The translations under genes and the position numbers were made by a program. The notes under the pieces were generated by a model that was not told where the DNA came from, made no database searches, and saw only the letters and a list, made by a program, of their open reading frames with translations. From positions 434,001 through 498,000 of the forward strand of contig NZ_JAKFFT010000007.1 in the NCBI RefSeq assembly GCF_021502655.1: a stretch of DNA of 64,000 nt. The letters run 5' to 3'. This stretch comes from Dyadobacter sp. CY347 (GTDB lineage: Bacteria > Bacteroidota > Bacteroidia > Cytophagales > Spirosomataceae). This document shows positions 24,534 through 34,600 of this stretch, piece after piece; within the stretch, counting starts at the first letter, position 1, and every line of letters starts with the position of its first letter.

Positions 24534-26084
24534 ATGAATAATACACCTGTCCGGGTAAGATTTGCCCCCAGCCCGACCGGCCCGCTGCATGCAGGCGGCG
24601 TTCGCACTGCTTTGTATAACTATTTGTTTGCACGCCAGCAGGGTGGCCAAATGTTGCTTCGCATTGAAGATACAGACCAGAACCGCTACGTTCCGGGAGC
24701 GGAAGAATATATTTTGGAAGCATTGCAATGGCTTGGAATAACCATTGACGAAGGCCCGCAGCAAGGCGGCCCACACGCCCCTTACCGCCAGTCGGAAAGG
24801 AAAGAAATGTATCGCGAATATGCAGAAAGGCTTGTTGCTGAGGGAAAAGCTTATTATGCTTTCGATACATCTGAGGAGTTGGACGAGATGCGGAAACGGC
24901 TGGAGGCAGCCAAAGTTGCGGCTGCGCAATACAATGCGATCACGCGGATGGAAATGACAAACTCATTGACATTATCCGCAGACGAAACCAAAGCAAGGCT
25001 CGAAAGCGGCGAAGCTTACGTAATCCGGATGAAGATTTCACCGAAGGAAGACATTCGTTTCAATGACCTGATCCGCGGCTGGGTAGTTGTGCATTCATCG
25101 CAGATCGATGATAAAGTTCTTTTAAAATCAGACGGCATGCCGACTTACCATTTGGCCAACATTGTGGATGATCATTTGATGGGCATTACGCATGTGATCC
25201 GTGGCGAAGAATGGCTTCCATCGGCCCCCTTGCACGTTTTACTATACAGGTATCTGGGCTGGGAAAGCACCATGCCGCAATTCGCGCACCTTCCGCTTTT
25301 GCTAAAACCTGATGGAAATGGCAAATTATCCAAGCGCGACGCAGATCTGGGAGGCTTCCCCATTTTCCCACTAGAATGGACTGATCCGAACACAGGTGAT
25401 AAAGCCAAAGGTTTCCGTGAAGAAGGTTATTTTGCAGACGCAACGGCTAATTTCCTTGCCTTACTAGGCTGGAATGCAGGAACCGAGCAAGAGCTTTTCA
25501 ATATGGAAGAGCTGATTGCCGCATTCAGTTTTGAACGTGTGCACAAAGCTGGGGCGAGATTTGACATTCAGAAGGCGAATTGGTTCAACCAGCAATATCT
25601 TAAAAACCTGGACGACGCAACGCTCATCGAGCGGGCAAAACCGCTTTTTGAGGCACAAAATATCAATGTTGACGATCATCAGATCGCACAAATTGTATTC
25701 TTGCTCAAAGACCGCGTGCATTTCGTGAAGGAGATTGTGAGCGAATCCAGCTTTTTATTCAACACACCGGAGATATACGATCAGGAATTGGTTTTGAAAA
25801 AATGGGATGAGCAGGCTGTTACTGCTATTTCCGGCTTTAAAGATGCTCTGGTGGCTTTTGAAGGTGATTTTACAGCACACAACATTAAGGAAAACCTGGC
25901 GGCAACGATGGAAACGCTTGGGATAAAAATGGGTAAGATCATGCAGGCGCTCCGTCTCGCGCTTACCGGCGAAGGACACGGCCCTGACTTGATGGTAACC
26001 ATGGAAATACTGGGAAAAAACGAAGTTGTAAAACGACTGGATAATGCATTAACCCGCTTACCGGCCCAAATTCGCCTGGCATAA
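24534..26084 (+). CDS. gltX: Glutamyl-tRNA synthetase
   Basis: This class I synthetase charges tRNA-Glu. The first motif of the HIGH type is present as PSPTGPLHAGG at residues 12-22, and the KMSKS loop is KLSKR at 264-268. The N-terminal Rossmann part and the stem-contact domain are followed by the helical anticodon-binding domain in the C-terminal third. A length of 516 residues is normal for Bacteroidota, which have a single discriminating GluRS when glutaminyl-tRNA synthetase is also present; that cannot be judged here. The start codon is the first ATG and is followed at once by VRVRFAPSPTG, so the start is certain. Confidence 0.97.
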   Translation: MNNTPVRVRFAPSPTGPLHAGGVRTALYNYLFARQQGGQMLLRIEDTDQNRYVPGAEEYILEALQWLGITIDEGPQQGGPHAPYRQSERKEMYREYAERLVAEGKAYYAFDTSEELDEMRKRLEAAKVAAAQYNAITRMEMTNSLTLSADETKARLESGEAYVIRMKISPKEDIRFNDLIRGWVVVHSSQIDDKVLLKSDGMPTYHLANIVDDHLMGITHVIRGEEWLPSAPLHVLLYRYLGWESTMPQFAHLPLLLKPDGNGKLSKRDADLGGFPIFPLEWTDPNTGDKAKGFREEGYFADATANFLALLGWNAGTEQELFNMEELIAAFSFERVHKAGARFDIQKANWFNQQYLKNLDDATLIERAKPLFEAQNINVDDHQIAQIVFLLKDRVHFVKEIVSESSFLFNTPEIYDQELVLKKWDEQAVTAISGFKDALVAFEGDFTAHNIKENLAATMETLGIKMGKIMQALRLALTGEGHGPDLMVTMEILGKNEVVKRLDNALTRLPAQIRLA

Positions 26085-26186
26085 TTGTGATATGACCGTT
26101 GGATCAAATTGAGTTGGCGTCCAGAAGCAGGTTCCATAATTTAGTAATCAATCGAAATGACCGCTTTGCGGCGAATTTTCAAACAC

Positions 26187-26441
26187 ATGGCTAAGAAAAA
26201 ACAAAACGATACGACCAAACCAGCTGCGGAAAAGCCAAGGGTTCATAAGGACCTGGATGGTTTTGATATTCAGATCAATTCATTTGGTGAGATCACCACG
26301 AGCTTTGATATGGACCGTATCAATGAATTTTTGAACAAAAATGTGGACGACAAAAAGCTCCGCGACCGGGAGGACATTCCCGGCCGGAAAACCCGCAAAA
26401 AGAAGAAGACAAGCGAGGAAGAGGAGGAAGAAGAAGAGTAG
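26187..26441 (+). CDS. Small highly charged hypothetical protein
   Basis: The 84-residue product starts MAKKKQNDTTKPAAEKPR; an upstream ATG in frame adds ten residues and cannot be excluded. The central part, HKDLDGFDIQINSFGEITTSFDMDRINEFLNK, looks folded and is recalled from similar small Bacteroidota proteins, while the ends are extreme: a basic KTRKKKKT block and a tail of eight acidic residues after SE. The tail is encoded by a GAG/GAA run and may vary between strains. No function is known. The gene lies between gltX and the AIM24-like gene, 102 and 51 bases away. Confidence 0.7.
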   Translation: MAKKKQNDTTKPAAEKPRVHKDLDGFDIQINSFGEITTSFDMDRINEFLNKNVDDKKLRDREDIPGRKTRKKKKTSEEEEEEEE

Positions 26442-26492
26442 CAAGTGGTCATTGCAGTTCAACTTACTAACAAATAAACCTTTTACGCAAAG

Positions 26493-27272
26493 ATGATCTC
26501 ACACGAAATCGATTACAAAATTATTGGCGACGATATCCAGGTCGTGGAAATTGAGCTGGATCCGAACGAAACGGTGATCGCAGAAGCCGGTGCTATGCTT
26601 TTCATGGAAGACGGCATCCAGTTTGAAACCAAAATGGGCGATGGCTCGGAAGCCAACCAGAGCATTATGGGCAAGATCTTCCAGGCTGGAACGCGTCTGA
26701 TCACAGGAGAATCGCTTTTCATGACCCATTTTACAAACAGGGGTTACGGTAAGAAAAAAGTGGCATTTGCGGCGCCGTATCCGGGAACCGTGATGCCGAT
26801 TGATCTTTCCAAAATCTATGGAAACGAGCTCATTGTTCAGAAAGATGGCTTCTTGTGCGCTGCCATGGGCACGAGCATGAAGATCCATTTCAACCAGCGT
26901 TTCGGATCAGGCTTATTCGGTGGCGAAGGTTTTATTTTACAAAAAATCAAAGGCGACGGAATGGCGTTCGTGCACGCGGGCGGCGTGGTAATGGAGCGTC
27001 AGCTTAATAATGAAACGATTCGCGTGGATACAGGTTGTGTGGTTGCATTTGAACAATCATTAAGCTTCGACATTCAGCGTTCAGGCGGATTAAAATCCAT
27101 GGTTTTCGGCGGCGAAGGCATGTTTCTGGCCACATTACGCGGAACAGGCCGCTGCTGGATCCAATCCATGCCAATCTCTAAACTAATTCAGCGCCTGGCT
27201 GTCGGCGGCCCCAATGCCAATAAGGAAAGCGGTTCGGTTATCGGGGGATTAGGAAGAATGTTTGAAGGTTGA
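26493..27272 (+). CDS. AIM24/TIGR00266 family protein
   Basis: The 259-residue protein matches the TIGR00266 or AIM24 family, a double-stranded beta-helix fold without known enzymatic activity. It begins with the beta-strands [18 protein letters not shown] and the motif [18 protein letters not shown], then Gly-rich turns such as [13 protein letters not shown] and [20 protein letters not shown]. It has no signal peptide. The family is named after a mitochondrial inner-membrane organising protein in yeast, but bacterial members are uncharacterised. The gene ends just before a tract of dispersed repeats that separates it from the converging esterase gene. Confidence 0.9.
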   Translation: MISHEIDYKIIGDDIQVVEIELDPNETVIAEAGAMLFMEDGIQFETKMGDGSEANQSIMGKIFQAGTRLITGESLFMTHFTNRGYGKKKVAFAAPYPGTVMPIDLSKIYGNELIVQKDGFLCAAMGTSMKIHFNQRFGSGLFGGEGFILQKIKGDGMAFVHAGGVVMERQLNNETIRVDTGCVVAFEQSLSFDIQRSGGLKSMVFGGEGMFLATLRGTGRCWIQSMPISKLIQRLAVGGPNANKESGSVIGGLGRMFEG

Positions 27273-27291
27273 TACTTCTGGAGGCATTGTG

Positions 27292-27795
27292 GTAGCACTT
27301 CGGCAGGCCGGCGGCCCGGTACGCTCAGTGTGAGAGTTCTTGTGAGTAGCTTTGGGGTAGCCCTTCGACCGCCCGGCGGCCCGGTACGCTAAGTATGAGA
27401 GTTCTAGTGAGTAGCATTGGGGTAGCCCTTCGACTCCGCTCAGGGTGACAGTTCTAGTGAGTAGCATTGGCTAGCACTGCGACCGCCTCGCTTGATACAT
27501 TCTCCAAGAGCAATGCACTGTCACACTGAGCGGAGTCGAAGTGCTAGTACAGCGTCATATACTATCATATCTGTTTAACAGTTCTGGTAAGTAGCTTCCG
27601 AATAGCAAGGCCGCTTGGCAACTCGGTTAGTTCGTTGCGTCAAGCACTGCTCTGTCACACTGAGCGGAGTCGAAGTGCAAGCACAATGTCACTTGCCAGC
27701 ATATCTGTATAATGTTAGAAGTGCTAGCACAACGTCATTTACCAGAACTGTCACACTGAGCAGACCGGGTCGCCGGGCGCTCGAAGTGCTAGCAC
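27292..27795. repeat. Tract of seven repeat copies in two orientations
   Basis: The gap between the AIM24-like gene and the esterase gene (544 bases) is filled by copies of one repeat. On the minus strand run copies at 27292-27335, 27357-27400, 27422-27450 and a decayed one at 27471-27500; on the plus strand run copies at 27515-27550, 27651-27684 and 27748-27795. The short form has the core TGTCACACTGAGCGGAGTCG followed by AAGTGC. The long form, in 27292-27335, 27357-27400 and 27748-27795, replaces the G of GGAGT with a 16-base GC-rich cassette close to CCGGGCCGCCGGGCGG. The minus-strand units are joined by AGTTCTAGTGAGTAGCATTG. The facing copies would fold into hairpins and may end transcription. 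Confidence 0.9.
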
Positions 27796-27816
27796 AACCC
27801 AACCTACAACCCACTT

Positions 27817-29874
27817 CTACCGAAACAACATCCGCTGCGTGCTACTCCCGCCGTCCGACACAATCCTTAAAATATAAACACCCGCAGGCAAGTCATTAGC
27901 CGGCCTCACAGCGAGCAAACCGATGATTTCTCGATCTGACACAAATACAGGATGCTCGCGTCCGGCGACGTCGAACAGAGAAAGCTGTGGTATGGGACTT
28001 GTATCGTCTGTTTCCAGATAAAAAACCTGCCTTGTAACCGGATTCGGAAATGCTATAAGCCTTGGCAGTGCGCCGGGTTCCAGAATGGTGACGGCGGGGG
28101 AGTAGGTGGTGCTGCCGTCTGCGTATTCCATTCTTACGCGGTAGAAAATGATCTTCTGGTCTGTATCGGTGTCTGTATGGGTGTATAGGCCTGAGCTTTT
28201 GCCATGGTCGGGCACGTTAAATTGCTGCAAGTCGGTGTAAATTTCGCCGTTTGTAGTCTTTTCCAAAACCATCCTTTGCATGCCGGGGTTGGCTGCGACA
28301 AGCCATTTTAAATCGACGACCTGATTGGTCTTAACCGCGCTGATCATGTTCACAACTTGCACTGATCTGTAAGCATTGTTGACGTAGAACAATGAAGAAG
28401 TGCTGCCGGCAAGATCGGGCGATGTCGCGGCCAGCCTGATATTGTATTGACCATTGGTAAGATTATTCGGGAGCTTGACTAGCATTGGGTTTCCGTTTCC
28501 TGTGCCGACTGTATCAACAAATGCACCGTTTTGATCAAATAATTCTGCACGTAAGGAAAGCCCATCTTCATTTTTTCCATAAATCCTGTAATTAATGTAA
28601 AAAGATGCACCCGGGAAAGCCGCGGAGGGCACAATGCCTGTGTGTATGGAGTTGGTTGGTTGTATAGGGACTATCTTTTTAAACAAAGAGTCTGTTAACG
28701 CGCGGTTCCAGGCAGCGGCAGCTAATGTTAAGCCCTGAATGCCGCCGGGGACATTTTCGAAATGCTCGGAAGCGGGTCGGGGAATTTGGATGGTGTCGAG
28801 GTTTGGACCGGGAAATGTGTTAAAGTTTTTTAGGGCAGAAAGTCTGTTTTGCGCATTGATAACCGGCAAATAAGGATCTTTGATAATGTTGCTGGCCGAA
28901 TTTCTGGCGATAATCCAAGGCACATTGTAACCTGCATCCGCTCGTGCATTCGTGATCAATGTTTGAATGTTGTTGAAATAATTTTGTTCGGTGAATTTCA
29001 ACTGCGCGTCATTCTCGCCGTGTGACCAAAGCACTGCGCGGAGGCCGAGCCATGAGTTCAAGTGCCTGATTGTGTTTACAATGTTCGAGTAGGGCTGCCG
29101 GTTTGGCCAATTTTTTCCAACATAAGGATTAAAAGCATCTTTCCCAGTTGCAGCGTCGTAATAACTGTCGGAATTCGCAGCAGCCCAGGCCGCATTCAGG
29201 AATAGCACCGGCGTTTTTAACCTTTTCGAGATCAAATCACCCAATTCTCCCCAGTACCAGGCCGTTTCTCCGGAAGGGAAAATGTAATGATCTTTTCCCA
29301 AAACATCAAACACAGGCCTACGCATTGGCTCGTTTGGAGCGACGGTGATGTTTTCAGCATTGAGCGCTTTATTGACTGCATTATAGGAGACGACCTGATC
29401 AGACGCATTTTTAGCGCCAAGTCCCGGCAACCCCATCGCATTGGAATTTCCTGCTACCAGAAACACTTCACCCACGCCAACTCTCGGCAATGAAACTGAA
29501 TCAACCGCTCCATTCTCCGTTGTAGCTGAAATTTTAAGCCTATACCAACCGGTCTCCGCATTCACCGAAGCTGTAAGGAACCCCTGACGGGCCTGCTCTT
29601 CATCAAAAGTCCAGATTTTTTCTTTATTCAAATTCCCTGAAATAGGGGTTAGGCGGCCTTCAATGCGGGCGTAAGGCTGAAAAGCATACGCCGTAATCGC
29701 GATCGAAGCGACTCCGGCAAGATCGCGCTGGACGATCTGGTTGTTGGTTGGAGCGGTTAAGGTTATTTGTGCATTGGAGGAGAAAGAAAGTATTTGTAAG
29801 AAGGCAAAAAATAGACCTGTAACGGATCGGGAACATTTGGTATGCATACAAGCTGTCAGTAAAATCCTCTTCAT
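27817..29874 (-). CDS. Secreted SASA-domain (sialate O-acetylesterase-like) esterase with type IX sorting domain
   Basis: The product is a putative secreted carbohydrate acetylesterase. After a signal (MHTKCSRSVTGLFFAFLQIL, cleavage near SNAQ) comes a beta domain, then an SGNH-type SASA domain with the nucleophile segment FLVAGNSNAMGLPGLG, where the usual Gln of GQSN is Asn, and the second conserved block VLWSHGENDAQ. The remainder carries a beta-sandwich region and a C-terminal type A sorting domain with FPNPVTRQVFYLE and LPAGVYILRI. An ATG at 29847 is an alternative start; the open frame reaches 29988, but that would put the start inside the SusD terminator. It lies downstream of susCD on the same strand, which suggests that the importer and enzyme act on one acetylated glycan. 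Confidence 0.82.
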   Translation of the reverse strand: MKRILLTACMHTKCSRSVTGLFFAFLQILSFSSNAQITLTAPTNNQIVQRDLAGVASIAITAYAFQPYARIEGRLTPISGNLNKEKIWTFDEEQARQGFLTASVNAETGWYRLKISATTENGAVDSVSLPRVGVGEVFLVAGNSNAMGLPGLGAKNASDQVVSYNAVNKALNAENITVAPNEPMRRPVFDVLGKDHYIFPSGETAWYWGELGDLISKRLKTPVLFLNAAWAAANSDSYYDAATGKDAFNPYVGKNWPNRQPYSNIVNTIRHLNSWLGLRAVLWSHGENDAQLKFTEQNYFNNIQTLITNARADAGYNVPWIIARNSASNIIKDPYLPVINAQNRLSALKNFNTFPGPNLDTIQIPRPASEHFENVPGGIQGLTLAAAAWNRALTDSLFKKIVPIQPTNSIHTGIVPSAAFPGASFYINYRIYGKNEDGLSLRAELFDQNGAFVDTVGTGNGNPMLVKLPNNLTNGQYNIRLAATSPDLAGSTSSLFYVNNAYRSVQVVNMISAVKTNQVVDLKWLVAANPGMQRMVLEKTTNGEIYTDLQQFNVPDHGKSSGLYTHTDTDTDQKIIFYRVRMEYADGSTTYSPAVTILEPGALPRLIAFPNPVTRQVFYLETDDTSPIPQLSLFDVAGREHPVFVSDREIIGLLAVRPANDLPAGVYILRIVSDGGSSTQRMLFR

Positions 29875-29945
29875 ATGCCTTTTTCGAGATCTGTTGCAGA
29901 TTTTCAATTTACTTAAATTACGCTGCTGTGCCTTCCTTATTGCAT

Positions 29946-29980
29946 AAAAAAAGAGCCGGTCCAAAAATGGACCGGCTCTC
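29946..29980 (-). terminator. Rho-independent terminator after susD
   Basis: GAGCCGGTCCA at 29953-29963 and TGGACCGGCTC at 29968-29978 form a perfect 11-bp stem with loop AAAA; read on the minus strand a run of seven T follows. It ends the susCD transcript before the esterase gene. Confidence 0.9.
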
Positions 29981-29999
29981 GTAAACAAAAATCTGAATA

Positions 30000-31568
30000 T
30001 TAATTATAACCTGGGTTCTGTGGTTTCAGGTTAGGGCTGTTTCTCATTTCCTGAATTGGAATTGGGAATAGCAAGTGTTTTTCCAACAAAGGAGCACCGC
30101 CGGAAACATTCAGGTTACGGTGGCCAACGAAGTTATCGAAGCCTTTTGTGGTTTCGTTGAACACTTTGCGAAGACGAACCATATCAAACCAGGTAATTCC
30201 TTCGTAAGCGAATTCATACCAACGTTCTTTCCAAACTGCTTCTTTGAAAGTAGCAGCGGTAAATGAGGCCTGAGCAGGTGTTTTCAATTGTGCACGGTCG
30301 CGGATGCGTTTGTATGCGTCATAAGCTTCTTTGTTAACACCGCCTACTTCGTTCTGTGCTTCTGCGTAAGTCAAAAGTACTTCTGCGTAACGGATCTGAT
30401 TAACATTCAGGTTGTTAAGCCTGGTTGGTGTGATACCAGGGCCACCCAAAGCATTAATGTTGAAAAACTTAAACACATACGGAGCACCAAGTTCAAATTT
30501 AGCACCCGTACCATTTTCATAGTACGAAGTATAGAACCAGCCTTCCTGATCTTTCGTACGAAGGTCACCTTCTTCGTAAGAATTATAGAATGAAAGCGTA
30601 GGCACCGTACTTCCTGTTCCACTTGGGCCTGCGTAAGTCACCGCCTTGAAGTTCGGGAAATAGTCGTTCAACGGGAAACCTGCAACAACGGTGTTGTACT
30701 GGATCTGGAAAATGTGCTCAACCCTATTTTTCAGGTTTTCCTGGTGCAATTCCCTGTAAGTAGGGAACAGGTTCAGGGTTGCAGGATTCGCTTTTGAGAA
30801 GTTGATCACTTCCAAAGCTTTGTCCGCAGCCAGCTTATAGTGCGATGCTCCTTTGCCCAATGGGAAGCCAGCCATTGTCAAATAGACTTTTGACAAAAGC
30901 GACTTAACGGCAATTTTCGAAACGCGGCCACTCGTATTGAAATCTGCCAGACCAGCAGCTTCTGCATCTGCAAGATCCGCAACAATCAGATTGTAAATAT
31001 CTTCCTGAGATGACCTCGATGGGAAGAAATCTTCCGATTCAACAACCTGCGGCAAAGTGATCAATGGCGCATCACCCCAAAGTCTAACCACATAGAAGTA
31101 AGCCCATGCACGAAGGAATTTCGCTTCTCCGATCAGCCTTGTTTTCTGAGCTTCGTTAGCAGCAGGGAAAGTGATACCAGGGATTTTTTCGATAGCCAGG
31201 TTGGCATTCGCGATCACACGGTAAAGTCCGTTCCAGAAGTTGGCAATATGGCCTGTATTACCATCATAAATAAGTGCATACAGGTTGTTCAAATCTGAAT
31301 TCTGGCCGGTTTCTGTTGTAGCGGTTCCGGTAACTGCTTCCAGCATTTGCCAGTTGGCAGAGAAAATACCAGCACCTTCACCATAGAAACGTGTTTCTGC
31401 ATAAGTAGCAGCCACCGCAGCTTCGGCGTGATCCGGAAGCGTGTAAAATACATCCGGTTGAAGGTTTGATGGGTCCTGCTCGTCCAGAAAGTCGGAGCAG
31501 CTTGTCGGGCCCAAAAGTACTGCCCCGAGGAGCAAGAGCTTGGAAATCGTTATTTTATGTAGTTTCAT
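30000..31568 (-). CDS. RagB/SusD family outer-membrane lipoprotein
   Basis: SusD proteins are the lids of SusC transporters and capture the oligosaccharide or peptide at the cell surface. From the ATG at 31568 (an ATG four codons upstream is also open) the protein has 522 residues, a lipoprotein signal with Cys24 in GPTSCSDFLD, and the tetratricopeptide-like helical scaffold of SusD with RLIGEAKFLRAWAYFYVVRLWG, a hallmark of the family. The C-terminal region contains YEFAYEGITWFDMVRL and HLLFPIPIQEMRNSPNLKPQ followed by NPGYN, the normal ending. It follows susC by 24 to 36 bases and is closed by a strong terminator. The substrate is not predictable from this gene alone. Confidence 0.95.
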   Translation of the reverse strand: MKLHKITISKLLLLGAVLLGPTSCSDFLDEQDPSNLQPDVFYTLPDHAEAAVAATYAETRFYGEGAGIFSANWQMLEAVTGTATTETGQNSDLNNLYALIYDGNTGHIANFWNGLYRVIANANLAIEKIPGITFPAANEAQKTRLIGEAKFLRAWAYFYVVRLWGDAPLITLPQVVESEDFFPSRSSQEDIYNLIVADLADAEAAGLADFNTSGRVSKIAVKSLLSKVYLTMAGFPLGKGASHYKLAADKALEVINFSKANPATLNLFPTYRELHQENLKNRVEHIFQIQYNTVVAGFPLNDYFPNFKAVTYAGPSGTGSTVPTLSFYNSYEEGDLRTKDQEGWFYTSYYENGTGAKFELGAPYVFKFFNINALGGPGITPTRLNNLNVNQIRYAEVLLTYAEAQNEVGGVNKEAYDAYKRIRDRAQLKTPAQASFTAATFKEAVWKERWYEFAYEGITWFDMVRLRKVFNETTKGFDNFVGHRNLNVSGGAPLLEKHLLFPIPIQEMRNSPNLKPQNPGYN

Positions 31569-31604
31569 ACTGAATGTCATTTTTAATATTACCCAATCTG
31601 GTTG

Positions 31605-34600
31605 TTAGAATGATACCTGGATACCGCCCATGTAAGTGGTTGGCCGAGGATAGCTGTGCCAGATCATACCTTGTGAGAAAACGTTGTCCGAATCACCACC
31701 GCGGATAGGTGTCTGCTCTGGGTCGCCATGTGGGTATTTGCTAAGCAAGAAGAAGTTTTGAGCTGATACATATAGTCTCAAACGGCTCATTTTTAGTTTG
31801 CTAGCAATTTCAGATGGGAAGTTATAACCCAGTAGCAAGTTACGGCCACGTAGGAAAGAACCATCAAAGATCCAGCGGGTATCCACGTTTGTTACATAAC
31901 CAGCTTTTGTATCACGGATCTGGGCAATCATTGTATTCTGATTTTCCGGTGTCCATGCATCGAGAACGGTTGCGTAGCTGTTAGCAAGTGCCTGACGGTC
32001 TTCGCTGGCGTGCAGGTTCATGTCCATCAGGTCGTTTCCGTACGAGAATTGCAGATCAAGCGTCATGTCGAAGTTTCCTAAACGCAGGGAGTTTGAAAGT
32101 GTTCCCCAGCCTTTTGGGCTACCATTACCGATGATCATACGGTCCGCATCAGTGATTGCATTGTCCTTGTTTACATCAAGATATTTCACGTCACCAGGAA
32201 GCATTTTCAGGTTACCACGGTAGCTGGTGAATTTCGCAGCTTCGTCTCTTTCAGCTTCGCTCCATGTTCCAAGGCGTGTAAGTCCCCAGAATGCGCCCAC
32301 AGGCTCTCCGATACGGATAATGCTCGTTTGGTTGGTGATAGAAGGACCACCCACTCCGAAGATATCCGAAGGTGTTGCCAGCGACAATACTTTATTTCTG
32401 TTGAATGAGATATTGAAGTTGGTGTTCCATGAGAAATTCGCAGTCTCAACGTTCACTGTGTTCAAAGCAAATTCAAAACCTTTGTTTTCCATAGAACCGA
32501 TGTTTTTTCTGATGGTCGCGTAGCCACTTGTACGTGGAACCGGTGCATCCAAAAGCATGTCGGTGGTTTTACGATAGTAGTAGTCAGCCTCGAACGAGAT
32601 TCTTCCTTTTAGGAAAGAGATTTCCAGACCAGCATCCGTTTGCGCTGTTTTTTCCCATCTCAAATCCTTGTTAGCCAATCTGTTGATACCAGTTCCGCTG
32701 ATACGCGTATCGCTGTAAACAGCTGCATAGTTTGATCTCAGCAAAGGAAGTGACGAGTATGGAGGAATTTCAGAGTTACCTGTCAAACCATAGCTCGTAC
32801 GCAGTTTCAAGTTGGAAATCAATGTGTTGCCTTTCAGGAACTCTTCGTCAGATACTTTCCACGCAAATGCAGCAGATGGGAAGAATGCAAATTTGTGGTT
32901 ATCCCCGAATTTGGAAGAACCATCCGCACGACCCGTTACTGTGAAAAGATACTTATCCAGTAATGTATAGTTTACACGACCGAAGTAAGAGTTAAATGCA
33001 AAACGCTGTGCACCCGAAACATAAGGGTTAGAAGATGGCAATACCGAACCAGCACCAATGTTATCAAAACCGAAATAATCAGTTGAGAAGTTTTGTGAAC
33101 CTACACCGGTTGTGCTGATATTCGTTTCCTGCCAAGAAATACCAGCCAGGAAGTTAAGCGAATGGATACCAAACGTTTTGTTGTAAGTCAGCAAGTTCTC
33201 CCATGACCAGAAAAGCTCTTTTCTTGTTTCTTTTCTTGCAGTTCCAAGCTCGTTAGGCGTCAATGAACGCGTCTGAGACTGGTTCACTTCCTGATCGATA
33301 ATGTTGATACCCAATACAGAGCGGAAATCCAGTCCTTTTGCAAGCGTTACGTTTCCGTAAAGGCTACCCAGTGTAGTTTGGGTTTTAAGGTTGTATTTAC
33401 GTCCGTAAAGGCGGTGAACTGAACTGAATGCGCCTTCTGCACCCGGGTAATCACGGTTGTTGGCGTAAGTTCCGTCAGGATATTTTACAGGCATGAAAGG
33501 GAAATCTTCCACCATCTGGCGGGGAACAGCGTCGTTGATATCAACAAGGTTTTCAGCCTGGTTGTTGTAGCTCAATGTTCCACCAATGCGAAGCCATTTT
33601 TTAACCTGGTCATCAATGCTGAAACGTGTTGAATAACGTTTCAGGTAAGATGTTTTGATCAAACCCTGGTCATCACGGTAGTTAAGCGACAAAGAATAAG
33701 TCGTTTTGTTGTTACCGCCGCTGAAACCAAGCTGGTGATTTTGAGAAACACGGCTTTGCGTAGATTCTTTGAACCAGTCGGTATCATAGTTAGGAGAGAA
33801 TGTTCCGTCTGCATTCTTTGTGAAAACGTCCGGGTGAGCAGCAGCCAATTGCCCGCGGCGCACAAGCGGATCATGTGTTTTGTATTTTCCCGATGCCCAG
33901 CCAGCAGGGTCAAATTTCTCCATATTTCTGTAAGCCAGGTCTTCTACCGCCATGTATTCTTTGGCGTTCAAAACCTTAGCTCTTTTTGGTCCTGCTGTTG
34001 GTACGCTCAGGTCCAATCCGTAAGTGATAACACCTTCGCCAGACTTACCTCTTCTGGTAGTGATCATAATTACACCATTGGCACCTCTCGCTCCATAAAT
34101 CGCAGTAGACGATGCATCTTTCAAAACCTCAACAGATACGATATCGTTAGGGTTAATAAAGTCGATCGCCTGGCTTTGCTGGTTCTGGTTACCTTGTGGC
34201 AACATTACTCCGTCCACAACATACAATGGGTTGTTGGAAGAGTTAATAGAACTGAAACCACGGATACGAACATTGGAACGACCGCCCGGACGACCCGAGT
34301 TTACGTTCACCTGCACACCCGAAATTTTTCCTTGCAATGCCTGGTTCAATGAAGGAGCAGGTCTTTCTCTCAACTGCTCTTCTTTAACAGAACCCACAGA
34401 ACCCGTCAAATCGGATTTCTTAGCTGTACCGTAACCGATAACGACTACTTCGCTAAGTGCTTTTGAATCGGATTGCATAGCCAGGTCAATGGTGGTGCGG
34501 TTACCCACTTCCACTTCTTGTCCGACATACCCAACAAAGCTGAAAACCAGGGTGCCGCCTGCATCAGGAATAGAAAGTGTGTAATTTCCTGATCCGTCCG

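Noticed and set aside
27292..27795. Repeat tract as a CRISPR array
   Set aside because: Copies differ in length and orientation, the intervals are themselves repeated, and there are no cas genes.
29874..29988. Extended N-terminus of the SASA esterase
   Set aside because: The extra codons overlap the susD terminator and destroy the signal peptide pattern.
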